A stretch of DNA of 64,000 nucleotides from Labia minor (GCA_963082975.1 OY720348.1:21381146-21445145), one strand, 5' to 3'; shown: positions 43,915 through 56,159, counted from the first letter of the stretch. A program made the numbers and translations. Notes: a model not told the origin generated them from the letters alone.

Positions 43915-44583
43915 AAAACAGTTGTGTATACCTTTTTATAAGGATAGAAATATTTTAACAACACCATGAATTTGAAAGCTTATATGCAACTTTTTTGCTT
44001 TTTTTTAATTTTCAAATAATTCTATATTAATGCTATTAGATTTCTAGAATTATTTTGATTTATTCACTGAGACTATTTTTATGGAATCCAATTAATCGAA
44101 TGAATGGATTATAATTTTCTAAAGAAATTTAATGATCGGTTTGAACTAAAATCAATACAATTATTATATATATTTAGTGATATTTCTTTGAATGCATGAG
44201 ATTTGAGCTAATCAGGAGTCGACCTGAGTAACAATATACCACCTTTAATTGAAAAATGGAATATTATTGCTTTTGTTTTCTATATCCGTATCTAATTAAT
44301 ATTATTATTTTTCAACTTATTTTTTCATCTTTTTATTATTTCTTATTTTTTTATTTTTATTTTCATTTTTACTATCTCACCAGAGAAATTTTCGATGTCG
44401 AGATTTTGATGTTTTTATACGTTTTGAAGGTCCCTGAATCATTTTCACTAAAGTAAGGTTGAGGAAAATGTCTGTCTGTCTCTCTGTCTCTCTCTCTCTA
44501 TAAATATATATTAGACAAGATTACGCAAAAACGGTTTGAGCTAGAATCATGAAATTTGGTACACGGGCATTATTTAAAATTTT
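43915..44583 (-). repeat. Inverted duplication, right copy (445-bp flank plus truncated B5)
   Basis: 43,915-44,370 is the reverse complement of 32,760-33,205. It is followed by family B sequence starting ACTATCTCACCAGAGAAATT (B5), which is cut at 44,583 by another B copy. Confidence 0.85.
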
Positions 44584-44584
44584 T

Positions 44585-45160
44585 AATATCTCGCCAGAGA
44601 TAGTATTGCGATCACGAAAATTTTCGATTTCGAGATTTGATGTTTTTATACGTTTTGAAGGTTCCTGAATCATTTTCACTAAGGTTAAGAAAAATGTCTG
44701 TCTGTGTGTGTATGTATGTTGACAAGATTACAAAAAAACGGTTTGAGTTAGAATAATTATACTTGGTACACGGGCATTATTCAAAATTTGTAGTTTTCTA
44801 TCAACTTGTAGCCCACTCGGAAGAGGACCATTACCTATCCCGTTTTCATTTTTTTACCTCTAAACTGACCGTAAAAATAAAGATATATGTTTGATAGTTT
44901 TTCACATGATTCAAAATTGTATGAAACTGCTTTATATAGAATTTTGCTAGATTGATTTGCTGAAAGTACCGGAATTAATTATTTAACACTGCAAATCACG
45001 CGCCAACACGTGACGTGGTGTCATCAACAAAGTGCCAAACACGCGCTGGTTTAATAAATATTATTTATTAATTTTAAATTTTTTTATAAATTAATTATAT
45101 ATAATTGAATTTAAATATATTATATGTTATTTTATCCAATTCAAATTGCGAGACACTCCA
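44585..45160 (+). mobile_element. Helentron-like element, family B copy B6 (inserted in B5)
   Basis: Starts ATATCTCGCCAGAGATAGTA and ends TTGCGAGACACTCCA, with the stretch ATAGTCGAGTGG near the end deleted. It sits after ACACGGGCATTATTTAAAAT of B5, so a B element has inserted into a B element. Confidence 0.75.
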
Positions 45161-45790
45161 AATTTTTTTAAAACACATAAAAATCAAATTACCATTTATA
45201 GAATTTTTTTTTTTTTGAAATACCCACTTGTAAGAAGCCTCCTAGTGTCGTTAGGGGGAACTTATGTGGTTACACGATGAATGAAAGAATGATTATGGCT
45301 TTTATATATATAATATATATATATAGAGAGAGAGGTATTGCTTACTAACGGAAGATGTCTGAAGTATGTTTGGAATGGGTAGCCAGTCTTCCAGCTCCCT
45401 GTTGAACAAAAAAATTTCACACCGAGCCACTTAGCCGACCACTTCACTAAAACAAAGCTTGTTAATAGGGGGGAGGTACGATTGCCTCAGCTGTGCAAGC
45501 GAACGGAAGCGAGAAATAGAAGAAGCAAGGAGTAGTAGAAACCAATGCCTTCATGCCGTTCAATGCTCAGAAGAACAAGAGAATAGGAAATGGAAGAAAA
45601 TGATAAACAATCTAATGGAATGGACAGCTAAACATCACAAATCTCTCTCTCTCTCTCTCAATATATTTCCATTTTTATCAATGTGAAATTATATTATCCA
45701 CAACCATTATTTATCTATCTATGTATAGAAATAATCAATGTTTCATTGAAATAGAGCATTTAATAATTATTAAAAATGTACATATATATA
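45161..45790. other. Unrecognised intron sequence
   Basis: Includes a TA and GA tract at about 45,303-45,333 and a CT run at 45,643-45,658. Short frames at 45,262-45,447 (minus) and 45,459-45,686 (plus) show no family features. They could be transposon scraps. Confidence 0.35.
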
Positions 45791-46300
45791 CAATTTATGC
45801 TAGTATAATAAATTGCTGTGTGTGAGGGGACATGATGATGAAGCAAAATGACTTTATGTTTCTTTTTTGCATATTCCTGCCGTTTTTTTCACGTATTGCT
45901 CGATTCAAATCGATCATTTGTTGTTGGTAGCGATCAGTGTCAACGGTTTCGACAGGTTTTAGTAGCTCATAATATTAGACGGTATTTCGGTATTCGGTGG
46001 TTTCCCACTCTCCTCCTTTCTCACGTCAAAATCACCACTTGCGATTTAACTCTCGGGTTGTGGTACGAACCTGACATGTGTTGGTGCTAGTGCTAGTGCC
46101 GTTTAAGTTAAAGATTACCTACACATTCAACACAAATCCCAACATTGACTCTTGTCACACAAACTTCGGTCCTGAATTATTTGGGGCCGAAACCATTCTC
46201 AAAATAACAGAAATAATTTTTTAAAAAATCGTAGTTAAATAGATCAGATCGTAAAAATAGTGATAATTTTAATGTTTTCTTTAAAAATCATTAAATAATA
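45791..46300. promoter_or_regulatory. Balanced-composition island, candidate intronic regulatory DNA
   Basis: Non-repetitive, GC-richer than its surroundings, with a GTGCTAGTGCTAGTGCCG triple word at 46,083-46,100. No coding frame that I can support. Confidence 0.3.
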
Positions 46301-46356
46301 ACGATTTTGTATATTTTATTCTACCCTATATATACAATCGTTATTTATTTTATTAT

Positions 46357-46389
<33 letters not shown>

Positions 46390-46665
46390 GTATTCTATAT
46401 ATAGAGATAGATTAGTCAATTAATAATTAATACTCTTTATGATTCAGCTTAATCGAAATGTAGCAATGTATATTATTTATTAGAAAACGACTTCCATTTT
46501 AATTAATTTTATTGTAAAATTTTGTTGGTCAACTTTTTAATACCAGGTCGATAGGATTGTTTGTTTTTAAATAAAATAAAAGCAAGTGTAATTGCCGAGG
46601 GCGATAGAATTATTTATTTAAAATAAATAAATAAACGATAGCACCTTCTACTAAAATTGATTGAT

Positions 46666-46696
<31 letters not shown>

Positions 46697-48085
46697 CATA
46701 GGTATATTGATTAGTATATATAATCAAATGGTTTTGTATGACTTGTTAATGCAATGTGGGAAATTCATTATTATTATGATTAATTTATTTATTTATTCAT
46801 TTTTTTTTATTTTATTTAATGACATAAAAACGTGAATTTACTATTCTTTCTTTTTTCTTCTTCAAGAAGATTGGAAATATTGGAAATTTAGTTATTTTTA
46901 ATAATATTAAATAAATAATTTTTAATTTTTGTTGAGTATTTTCTATAATATATTTATACTAGTTCCTATCTCCCTAATTTAATTCTATTGAACTTCTGAA
47001 CTCGAAAGTTCATAGCCGCACTAATTATATTCATAACATTTATAACTGTATGTATCTTTATCCACCTCCATCCAATTCTTTTCATCTCCTAATTCCCTTG
47101 TATTTTTTTTTTTTATTGATTTATTCACCGTGCTTTTCCAAATTAATTTATAATGAAACTTTCTTCATTCATTCAAACTAAGTGCCTCCCCCCATCACAA
47201 CCTTCTCTTCTTTAAGATTCTTAAGTATGTTTAGCCGATGTTTAAAAGTCAGTTAATTTAATATCTAATTAAATAAAAGTCATATTTCCTTTTTTAAGTA
47301 GGAAAAAGTTTTGAAAAAGTTGTACAATGCAAAATCATTTGTTCTATGTAATATTTGGTTTCAATTCAACCATCAATAATAGGAATGAATCATTGCTCTG
47401 TTCATATCAACTGTCACTTTACATTAAATGTGATCTATTCGTGATCTCTTTGATGCTTCATCATTCTAAAATGAATAAAATTGGATCGGTGAATAATACC
47501 AGGGAGGTAAATTGCATTAAAATTAATTACAAACTTTTCCATTTCCAATTTTATTAGCAAGAGTATATTTTTTTTTATCTTTATTTAGATTGGAAATCAA
47601 ATCTCTTTTCATAATTTAGCTAAATTCAATTTTGTATTTTTTTTTTTTTTGGAAATAAATTATATATAATAAATATGTGGATCATAATTATTAGATTTAT
47701 ATACTGGAAAATAAGAGAATAAATTTTTAAAAAATTTTTTTTTCTAAAAAAAAAATTATTTTATATTGTTTATTAAATCATAGTGAGATTCCTAAATTTT
47801 AAAGATGTATTCAAATATTTTTAATAATAAAATATCTTAAATATACTATTGTATTAATAAAGAATACATACAAATAACCCACAAAATAATTGAATAAAAG
47901 AGATTTTTTAACCCCTGAAGGTTTCATTCATGGAAGATGATCTTTCTTTATTCCACTTTACACCCTCAGGCAATGGATCTTCTGGTTCTTAGTCTACCAA
48001 CCGGTCGCTTCCCAATCGATTTCCCTACAAACATATCGCTAGTCTTTTCTTTCTTATTCTAGCCACGTGCCCTGCTCAGGCCAAA
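46301..48085. other. AT-rich intron sequence with TA tracts
   Basis: TA tracts at 46,365-46,389 and 46,672-46,695. 46,955-47,060 has words in common with family I (TCGAAAGTTCATAGCCGCAC). No gene. Confidence 0.5.
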
Positions 48086-48086
48086 C

Positions 48087-48420
48087 TCAATTTATGACAC
48101 TAACTACGACTGGAGATGCATAGACGTCATGCAATTCCTCGTTATGCAGTCTCCACCATTCTTCGGTGACGTCCTTTTTCAATTCATATATCTTCCGAGA
48201 AACTTCAAATATTTTAAATCTATATTCGTCCCCCAAAATCATAAACCACGCCCCACACGCATATAATACAACCGATAAAATAATTGTTTTATATATTTTA
48301 ATTTTCATCCCCTTTGACGAGATAAGCCCTTTTGCTGCATAATAACAGGCTTTACCCGATTGCAACCTCGATTTAAATTCTTTTCGAATATTATTATCCT
48401 TAGTGATTATAAAACCTAAT
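48087..48420 (-). pseudogene. Non-LTR reverse transcriptase fragment (C-terminal part)
   Basis: A minus-strand frame reads KIKIYKTIILSVVLYACGAW, then RLHNEELHDVYASPVVVSVI. This is typical of the region just after the RT domain in widespread insect LINE polyproteins (the usual form has LYGCETW and WRKLHNEELHDLYSSP). Only about 90 codons survive; the catalytic RT motifs and endonuclease are absent. Confidence 0.75.
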
Positions 48421-48639
48421 TATTTAATTTTTTCTACATTTTCAAATTAGGAAAAATATATACAATTGGTACTATAACTCATTTTAACAATTGCTAATTA
48501 ATAAAATATCTTTTAAGATGATGCCATATATCCAATTCACATTCACTCTCGTAAATTCCATTATTCTTCCCACATTTCAAATCAATTACTTATAATTTTT
48601 ATTTTAAATTAAATAATATTTAATCAATGAATGTCCTAT

Positions 48640-48900
48640 GTACTTGTCATTTGGGTCATTTTCAATCTATATTCGTCCTCCAAAGTCATGAACCACGCAC
48701 GCCTCACCCCCATATAATACAACCGGAAAATTAATTTTTTAAATATTTTTATTTTGTTACCCTTGGATAATCATTTAGACGAAACACATCACTTAACTGC
48801 ATGATAACAGAGGTTACCCGATTACAGCTTTCATTTAAATTTTTCTGGAATATTATTCATTCGTTAGTAGAATATTATTATTATTTAGTGATTATAGAAC
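48640..48900 (-). pseudogene. Second, more decayed copy of the same RT fragment
   Basis: Aligns in the same orientation with 48,205-48,420 (AATCTATATTCGTCCTCCAA, CATATAATACAACCGGAAAA, AACAGAGGTTACCCGATTAC) but with frameshifts. It is a separate, more diverged insertion or an old tandem duplication about 440 bp away. Confidence 0.7.
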
Positions 48901-49463
48901 CTAAGTATTTAAATTTTTCATTTTCAAGTTCTACGATTTGTTTATTCAAATTTTATATATTAATTCTTTACCTCATTGTATATATACTATTATAACTTAT
49001 ATTATAGCAAATAATTATGCTCTTTTCTATTATAAATATAAAATTAACATTACAAAAGATACAACATGTGAATTGAGTGAATGGGTTACCAATGGAATTA
49101 AAATGGCAACCTTTTTCTCAATATAACAATATTAATAAAAAAAAAACTCTACATCTCCTATTTCAAAATACAAAAGGAAGTCGTAGAGGCAGAGTGAGAA
49201 TAAGACGAGGCTGTAGCCCTGCAGGTGCATAATTTTGTATTGGCTTGAAAGGGAAAGAAATGTTGGGGAGGTGCTCACTCGCTTTTATTCCAAGAGAAAT
49301 CTAGGAAACCCAAGAATATTTTCATTAGGATAGAAGGATAGGGAAGGGGATCAAAAAATTAATTAGATTTGAGAAGAAGGAGGGGGAGAAAACCAACAAA
49401 TGTAACCCGTCCAGGTGAGATTTCCACCCTTCTAATCCTGACTACGAAAACGAAATATATATA
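48901..49463. other. Intron sequence, AT-rich then balanced
   Basis: 49,175-49,440 is GC-richer and unrecognised. No gene. Confidence 0.4.
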
Positions 49464-49836
49464 CAGTAAACGCTCTATATAAGCAACTCATTTGATCCAA
49501 TTTCAATAAAAAAGTTTCTTACGTAAAAAAAAAGGAGTATAAAAATACTTACCTTCTTTTTCCTTATTTCTTTTACTAACTAAACTGTGTCAGAATAAAT
49601 TTAAATAACTATTCTAATTAACAGAAATTAACTTCAATACTGGCAGCACAAAACACAAACATATTCCAATAACAGAATTTTCTACAATTTGAGGTTATGT
49701 TATGTATGCCAAATATTTAGTTTAAAAAAAAAATAAGTTGCTTATACAGAACAGCTGAACTAAAAAAAGTTGCTTGTATAGAGGTTGCTTATAAAGAATG
49801 TTGTTTATAGATAGGTTGCTTATATAGAGCGTTCAA
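49464..49836. mobile_element. Pogo/Tc1-like MITE, family D copy 2
   Basis: The ends CAGTAAACGCTCTATATAAG and CTTATATAGAGCGTTCAATA are inverted repeats next to TA. It aligns with D1 outside the nested insertions. Four variants of TTGCTTATATAGAG lie in tandem at its right end (49,758-49,830). Confidence 0.8.
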
Positions 49837-49858
49837 TATATATATATATTGTTTTTTT

Positions 49859-50481
49859 ACTATCTCGCCAGAGATAATGCGATCACGAAAATTTTCAATG
49901 TCGAGATTTTGATGTTTTTATACGTTTTTCATTTTCACTAAAGTAAGGTTGAGAAAAATGTCTGTCTATCTCTCTCTCTCTCTGTTTATATATATACATA
50001 TTAGTCAAGATTACGCAAAAACGGGTAGAGCTAGAATAATGAAATTTACGGGTATTATTCAAAATTCATAGTTTTCTATTAACTTTTGAAAAATGTAGCT
50101 CATCCGGAAGAGGGTCATTACCTACGACGTTTTGATTTTTTTCCTCTAAACTAACCGTAAAAATAAAGATATATGTCTGATAGTTTTTAACATGATTAAA
50201 AATTTTATAAAACTGCTAGATATAGAATTGCAGCTTGATTGAATGGTTGAAAGAACCGAAATTCATTTTTTAATTTTTTTAACACGTTAACTTCCAATCA
50301 CGCGCCAGCACGTGACGTGGTGTCATTAACAAAGATCTAAACACGCGCTTGTTTAATAAATATTATTTATTAATTTTATATAATTTATAATTTAATTAAT
50401 TAAATTTAATTTAAAAATATAATATATGTTAATTAATCCAATTCAAAAATTTGCGAGATAGTCGAAGTGGAGACACTCCAG
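49859..50481 (+). mobile_element. Helentron-like element, family B copy B7
   Basis: Starts ACTATCTCGCCAGAGATAAT and ends TAGTCGAAGTGGAGACACTC. Has a CT tract at 49,968-49,984 in the variable position. It lies 22 bases from element D2. Confidence 0.8.
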
Positions 50482-51900
50482 ATTTTTTTTCAATAAAACA
50501 CAATCAAACCCAATTCTTTCGAATCAATTAATAATAATCTTGGGAGGTGGTAGCGAATGGAAATAAAATAATATCGGTTTATGCTAATTCCGATTCGATT
50601 TTCATCGGGAAAATGTAATTGGATTAGAATTAATTTGGAAATCTTTCCATTTTCGTTCTCTCCTCCATCGATTGGTAAACATTTAAACAGCCGAGTTCGA
50701 AAATACTCGAGGTGTTGTATTGGGCCGAGAGCAAATTTTGCTTTTCAAGTGGAGGTGGTAGTGGTAGGCAACCACGGTTGGGCTATTTATACGAGCATGT
50801 ATCCAAACAAACGGATTCATTAACAAAGAGCAATAATCGAGAGTTAAATATTATATTAGTGGACGGACGGTGTTTGTTGTTGTTCTTTGCCGACACCGGG
50901 GCATACCTCGAGAATCCATCCCCACTGCCCCACCCTTGACTTTACAAATGGCACACGTCCTGAGGGGGGGAGGAGGAGGAGGAGGACAAAAAAACCGCCC
51001 GCGAAGATTTTCTGGACAACGCCCTGGTAGAAGTGGAATTCACCCCTTTGATGCATCTTTTTTCCATTTTTCATTCTTTTTCCGAGAGGAATAAAAACAA
51101 AAGAAAAGAAAAGAAAGAAATCAGAAACGTCGTGTATTTGAAAATTCAATAAAATTTCCAAATGACACGCATGCGCGCTAAACGAGAAGGAAATCAACGA
51201 GGAAGTGGAAATAACGACTGTCACCTGCAAAAGGGAGTGAAGAAATGGAAAGCGAAAAGTGGGGATGGGATTGGAGAGAATGAAAAAATGGGTTTGGGGT
51301 GGGGGGAGCAGCAGAAGGTACTGGAAACAATATCGCGTAGGGTCGAATTGGGAAAGGAGCAACCGCCCTTTGCGCAAAGGGACAATTGAGGCGTATGCCA
51401 TGCAAGGAAGATGAAGCGAGGCCAAGGGGCAGGGAAAATCCATTGCTCTAATCAAATAAGAATTAAAGGGTAAGTGATCGTGAATAATTCTATTAAAATC
51501 TTCTCTAAGCGATAAACACGCTCTCTATTTGAAGGCAATCCAGGCTGCTAATTAGCACAGCAGGGTCGGATGCTCTCGGTTGAAGGGGTAGGGGCCGCGG
51601 CATGCCATTGGCCGAGGGCATACAAGCCACGCCTACTCGCCCCCCCACCCCACCCCACCCCCGGAGGCCGTCTACGAAGGGGCGTGGCTCTGGTCTTCAC
51701 TCTCACTTGCAAATCGGGATTAAGCCGAGTATTAGCAGGAATGGAGCGCCCAGATCAGAGGAAACGACCCCCCTGGACCACCTAATGCTCCCTGGTGGAC
51801 CAACGGCCATTCGCGCCCATACTTTCTCCCTTTTTTTCCCTCTCCCCTAACCACCCAATCGAGATATTAATTTTACAATACATTTTATAAAAGGGTAAAG
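50482..51900. promoter_or_regulatory. GC-rich island in intron 2, candidate regulatory DNA
   Basis: The most GC-rich stretch outside exon 1. It includes CCACCCCACCCCACCCC (51,644-51,660), a CCATTGGCC CCAAT-type box (about 51,605), ATGCGCGC and several CpG-containing words. GGATTA, the reverse of the K50-homeodomain core TAATCC, occurs at 50,621 and 51,717. Overlapping open frames on both strands are what GC-rich DNA gives by chance and have no family features. It could also be the promoter of an unseen transcript. Function not shown. Confidence 0.35.
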
Positions 51901-52497
51901 CGACTCATAACACAATCCGTTTAACGGTGCTCTTGAAATAATTCAGTAAAATCTGTTATTTTCTTATTAATACCATCGGAAGTGTTTTTCTGTACTGTTT
52001 ATCCAGTACAAGTAGTATCATTTGTATAGGGTGGTGTAGTTTCCTCAGTTAATCATTCAACTCTGATTGACACTTGATAAACAGTTCATGAATACGTCAA
52101 AATATATAAAATAAATAAATAAATAATTTTATAATTAAATAATATACATAGTGGTAATGAGAAGCATTAAATTAAATCTGTTTCATTTTTTTTTTTTTTT
52201 TTTTATCATTTTTATTTTTTATGAATTTATTTTCTATTTTTTTAAAAAAAAAATATTGAGTAAAAAGAAAAAAAAAATATTTTGGAAATGAAAAAAAAAA
52301 CAAAACAAAACAAATCTCTATTTTATATTTTAAATTTTGCAATTATAACAGATGTGTTCAATTCAAATATTTACTTATCTTAAAAAATGGTTCTAATATC
52401 AAATAAGAACCTTCCCAAGATCAAGTCATAGTTTATTTATAATATTTTTTTCTTCTCTTTAATAAATAAATTTAAATAAAATGGTAATTATATAAAC
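51901..52497. other. AT-rich intron sequence
   Basis: Long T and A homopolymers at 52,186-52,275. Nothing else. Confidence 0.5.
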
Positions 52498-52972
52498 TAG
52501 TCATCCAGTCATGGATATAGATAAAACTTTACCAATGGGTTCCTCTATGAAATTTTTACGGGTAGCTTCTAGTTTACGAGATTGAAAGGATTAATGTTTG
52601 CCAGATTAGCTTATTATGAATCTCGAAATATGAAATCATTAAGTAATGTTTTTATTGACTAATTCACTTATATCTTTTTTTCATTTTTTTCGGTTCGGTT
52701 TGGATATATGGAAATTATTTAATTAATAATTTTTGAATTTTTCTATATCTAATCCGAACTAAGAAAAAAAAAATAGTGGAGCCCTCTGATGGTCAAATAA
52801 TAAAACATGGAATCTAAATAGAATATCAATGGATTTATATGCAAACTTTAATCCTTTTTATCTCCTAAACTAGAAGCTACCCGTAAAAATTGCATAAGAA
52901 AAGTTTATTTCGAATTAAAAAAGGAACCCACTGTTAAAGTTTTATCCAAATCCATGATTGGATGACCATTCA
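52498..52972. mobile_element. Foldback MITE, family E copy 4
   Basis: The ends GTCATCCAGTCATGGATATA and ATCCATGATTGGATGACCAT are inverted, with the AAAACTTTACCAATGGGTTCC block, TTCTAGTTTACGAGAT and the central palindrome (CGGTTTGGATATATGG against CTATATCTAATCCG). Confidence 0.8.
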
Positions 52973-52984
52973 ATATAATTACAA

Positions 52985-53022
52985 AAAAAACAATACCTCC
53001 CTTACTATCGTCGGTCGGTAAT
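52985..53022. repeat. Family A end fragment
   Basis: AACAATACCTCCCTTACTAT followed by CGTCGGTCGGTAATAG: only the terminal 35 bases of family A. Confidence 0.8.
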
Positions 53023-54637
53023 AGCATAAATTATGAACTAAATGTTATTTAATTATTTTATTATAGATTTATTGATTAGTGGGATTTGAGGTAAATTTTA
53101 GTAAGTCTTTGCGATTATTTACATTATTATCAGATTTTTTTTATAATATAAATTATATTGAATATGATGAGAGGTTCGATCTTCTCTTCATATAATCTAA
53201 GATGGCTCAGTAGAATTTAAATATTATGTTTCTTATATTTAAAAATTAATTTTTTTCTCCTCAACTTATATTTATTTAAAATTCATACTTTCAAATTCAC
53301 ATTATCTCTGAAAGGGTATATAATAATAGCTGGGTATATTAGTTAGATGTCCCCCTCCCCAAAAAAAAAAGTTTACTCTCCCACTGGAAGATTTTCTGAT
53401 TTTGATTTACAAAAAAAAAAATGAATGTTACTTTGATATTGACTTTAACGATACTTTTAATTGAAGATGAAAATTACTTAGAAATAAATTTTCTATTTCT
53501 CTATTTACTTTTTTTCTATGATTTACAATTACAAGAACATGATAATTATTCAAGAGAAATATTAAATATTCCACTATTAAAAATTGTATTTAAAATTAAA
53601 TGAAAGAGTAATTATTCTAAAAATATTATACACTGGTGTAGATAATTTAACTGTCCACTTTACCGTAGAAAAAAATCTTTATTTTTTTAATATTTAATGG
53701 TTTTAATTAGAAATTTGTTTATTGAATTGTTTGAATATTTTTTTATTTTTTTTTTTCAATTCCTACTATTAAGTTACACTCTCCCTGTATATATATATAC
53801 TAATGTGTTCTCTTAAGTATCAATCGTTAATAAAATAATTTTTATTTATTCATTCAAATTCAAATGGATTTTTTTAAACTTGTAATTAATGATAATTGAT
53901 GTTAATTCAGTTTATTCAAATATTAAGTGATTAATTTATTTTAATTAATTATTTTAGTATGCGAAAAAAAATTCTCTTATATAAGATCTTTAGCAGGAAT
54001 TAAATTTGTCTTGCAATGGCTGCAGTCAGTTCAAAAAATTCATGACTTGGATCGAATCTCATCGATGCATAATTTTTTTTTTTTTTTTTTTTTTTATTTT
54101 CAAATAGTGTTTAATATAATAATTTAAATATGTAGAGTTTTAGCTATTTTATGTAAGAATTGATATTACATTTTGTTTTTTATATATTACCCGTTATTTA
54201 TATAAATAAATTTTCGTGAATAATGATTTATATTATAAAACTTATAAGCCATCAAGAAATAAATTTATTTAATCTTTATAATTTTATTCTATGTAAATAT
54301 AAATATATTTTTGGTGTTATATTTAAATATATAAGTTTGATAAATAAAAATATCATATTAAAAGATGGTTTAATATATACAATATTTAGAAACCTTACAT
54401 ATTTCCACACATTCAATTGAAGAAAATATTAGGTGTTTTCTTTGTAATAGAATTTATATAAATAATTAGAAATCTCCCCAAAAAATTTTAAATTATTACG
54501 CCTCTGAATTGTACTTTACAAATTCTATTATCGAAACACTTGACTTTTTGTTATTTTACAAAACATTCGTATTTTGAATTGATCTTTAATAGCAGAAATC
54601 AACAAGCGAGTATTTTTATTGTCATTGAGCTTTCACT
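53023..54637. other. AT-rich intron sequence
   Basis: A T homopolymer at 54,069-54,095. Short open frames here are low-complexity. No gene. Confidence 0.5.
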
Positions 54638-54870
54638 TATATCTTATCTTATTATGCTAGCTAAAATTGTATATATCTATCTATCTATATATATTGGTTC
54701 TCAAAAACCGCTCTAACGATTTTTTTCAAATTCACACTAGATATAGTATTTATAAAGAAAAATTAAGTTTTATTGATGATATCTCTTGAAACATTCAGCT
54801 TCATTATTAATTTCTTAATTGAAAATTATATATGGAAAACGTCAAAATTGGCTTCCATTTTTATTTGTAT
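54638..54870 (+). repeat. Dispersed repeat family H copy
   Basis: TATCTTATCTTATTATGCTA, a TA tract, then AAAAACCGCTCTAACGATTT and a decayed remainder. Confidence 0.7.
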
Positions 54871-55054
54871 TAATATTTTTTTTATTTAAAATATTTTAAA
54901 ATTTATTATTTAATTTCGAAATAAAATTAAAAATATTTATTTTTAATAAAATATATATAGATATTTATTAATCTCTCTCAAAAAAAAAAAATAAATAAAA
55001 AACATCAAATACTGCTAAGACAGTAAAAAAATGACAATTTTTTATCTAAATACA
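54871..55054. other. AT-rich intron sequence
   Basis: Nothing recognised. Confidence 0.5.
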
Positions 55055-55135
55055 TATAGTCCAGAGGTTGGACTGATGTTTTAACGAGTGGATTTCGTCG
55101 GTTCGAAACTCGCCGGGTGAATCGTTATTTAAAAA
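55055..55135 (+). repeat. Possible tRNA-derived SINE head
   Basis: TAGTCCAGAGGTTGG (A-box-like) at 55,057 and GGTTCGAAACTC (B-box-like) at 55,100 are spaced as in a tRNA promoter. The T-arm stem does not pair well and no acceptor stem is seen, so it is not a working tRNA gene. An AT-rich tail follows. Only one copy noticed. Confidence 0.4.
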
Positions 55136-55485
55136 TGAAAATAATGATTTTGTTATTTTTTTTTCTTTTTATCTATTGTTTACTTTTTAATAAATTACTA
55201 TTCTATATTTATTTATTCATTGTTCTTTTATTAATTAAGTTTTAGATAGTTTTATAATTTTTAATATTTTTTCAATAAAATATTATTTAATATATTTATT
55301 AATATTATTTTATTTATTATTATTGAGTACCCGAAGTTCCATTCATTTTAATCAGATTGATGCAATGATGCAACAGTTAATAATTGTAATATTGTAATAA
55401 ATTTCTATCTTGAAAATTGTTACATATTATTCAGGATATTTTAAAAACAATTTCTTTCTTTAATTAATATTCATTTTTTCTATAA
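55136..55485. other. AT-rich intron sequence
   Basis: No gene or clear repeat. Confidence 0.5.
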
Positions 55486-55509
55486 GTCAGATATATTTCC
55501 AAATATTAA

Positions 55510-56005
55510 ATAATTTTTGAAGTGAAAACTTCTTTAGCGGCGTTGAGCACTTTTGCGGGATGGGGAAAAAGTATAGAACTCGCGTGATCGTGACCAACAC
55601 CATGAAACCATCTGCTTTCAAATTTCTTATAACAGAGCGCGAAATTTGAATTGTCATTAGAACTGTTTTATAAATTATCTCTAACATATAAATATATATT
55701 TATTATGTAAAGTTCATTTCATATATACATATATAATCAAAATTATACGAAATGAACTTCACATAATAAATATATATTTTATGTTAGAGATAAGAATTAT
55801 AAAACAGTTCGTATTGCAATATTTTAAACAAAGTTGTGTATTTATATATATATAAATATAAGTTACATATTTGTTTAAAATATATGTTTAAAATAATATA
55901 TAAGTTATATATATATACATGCATATGAAATTCATCTTTCTCGTGAAATAGCGCGAATTTCGTCTGTTTTAAAATTTCTTACGCAGAAGTTTTCACTTCT
56001 GTCGG
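55510..56005. repeat. Large imperfect palindrome
   Basis: The inner arms 55,661-55,723 and 55,747-55,810 are nearly perfect inverted copies (GAACTGTTTTATAAATTATC against ATAAGAATTATAAAACAGTT). The outer similarity GAAGTGAAAACTTC (55,519) against GAAGTTTTCACTTC (55,987) suggests a foldback element of about 490 bp. No coding capacity. Confidence 0.75.
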
Positions 56006-56159
56006 CCAGTCCCACGACTGCCAATTTTGCTTTTTTAATTCCGAAAAGCTGCAAAGCACGTTTTTTTGTCTTTAGTTTGTTTTATAACCACTTGGGGCGC
56101 TAAACAGTTTTTCAAAAAAACACTATAGAAAAAAAATATATGTACCTATATATTATATA

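Noticed and set aside
50741..50760. AAGTGGAGGTGG word as the missing gsc helix 3 (K-W-R)
   Set aside because: The preceding codons in that frame do not give WFKNRRA and a stop follows immediately.
50856..51850. Multiple open frames of 70-199 codons in the GC-rich island
   Set aside because: Both strands are open together, the peptides are low-complexity (Pro/Phe/Ser/Leu), and no start context or domain supports one.
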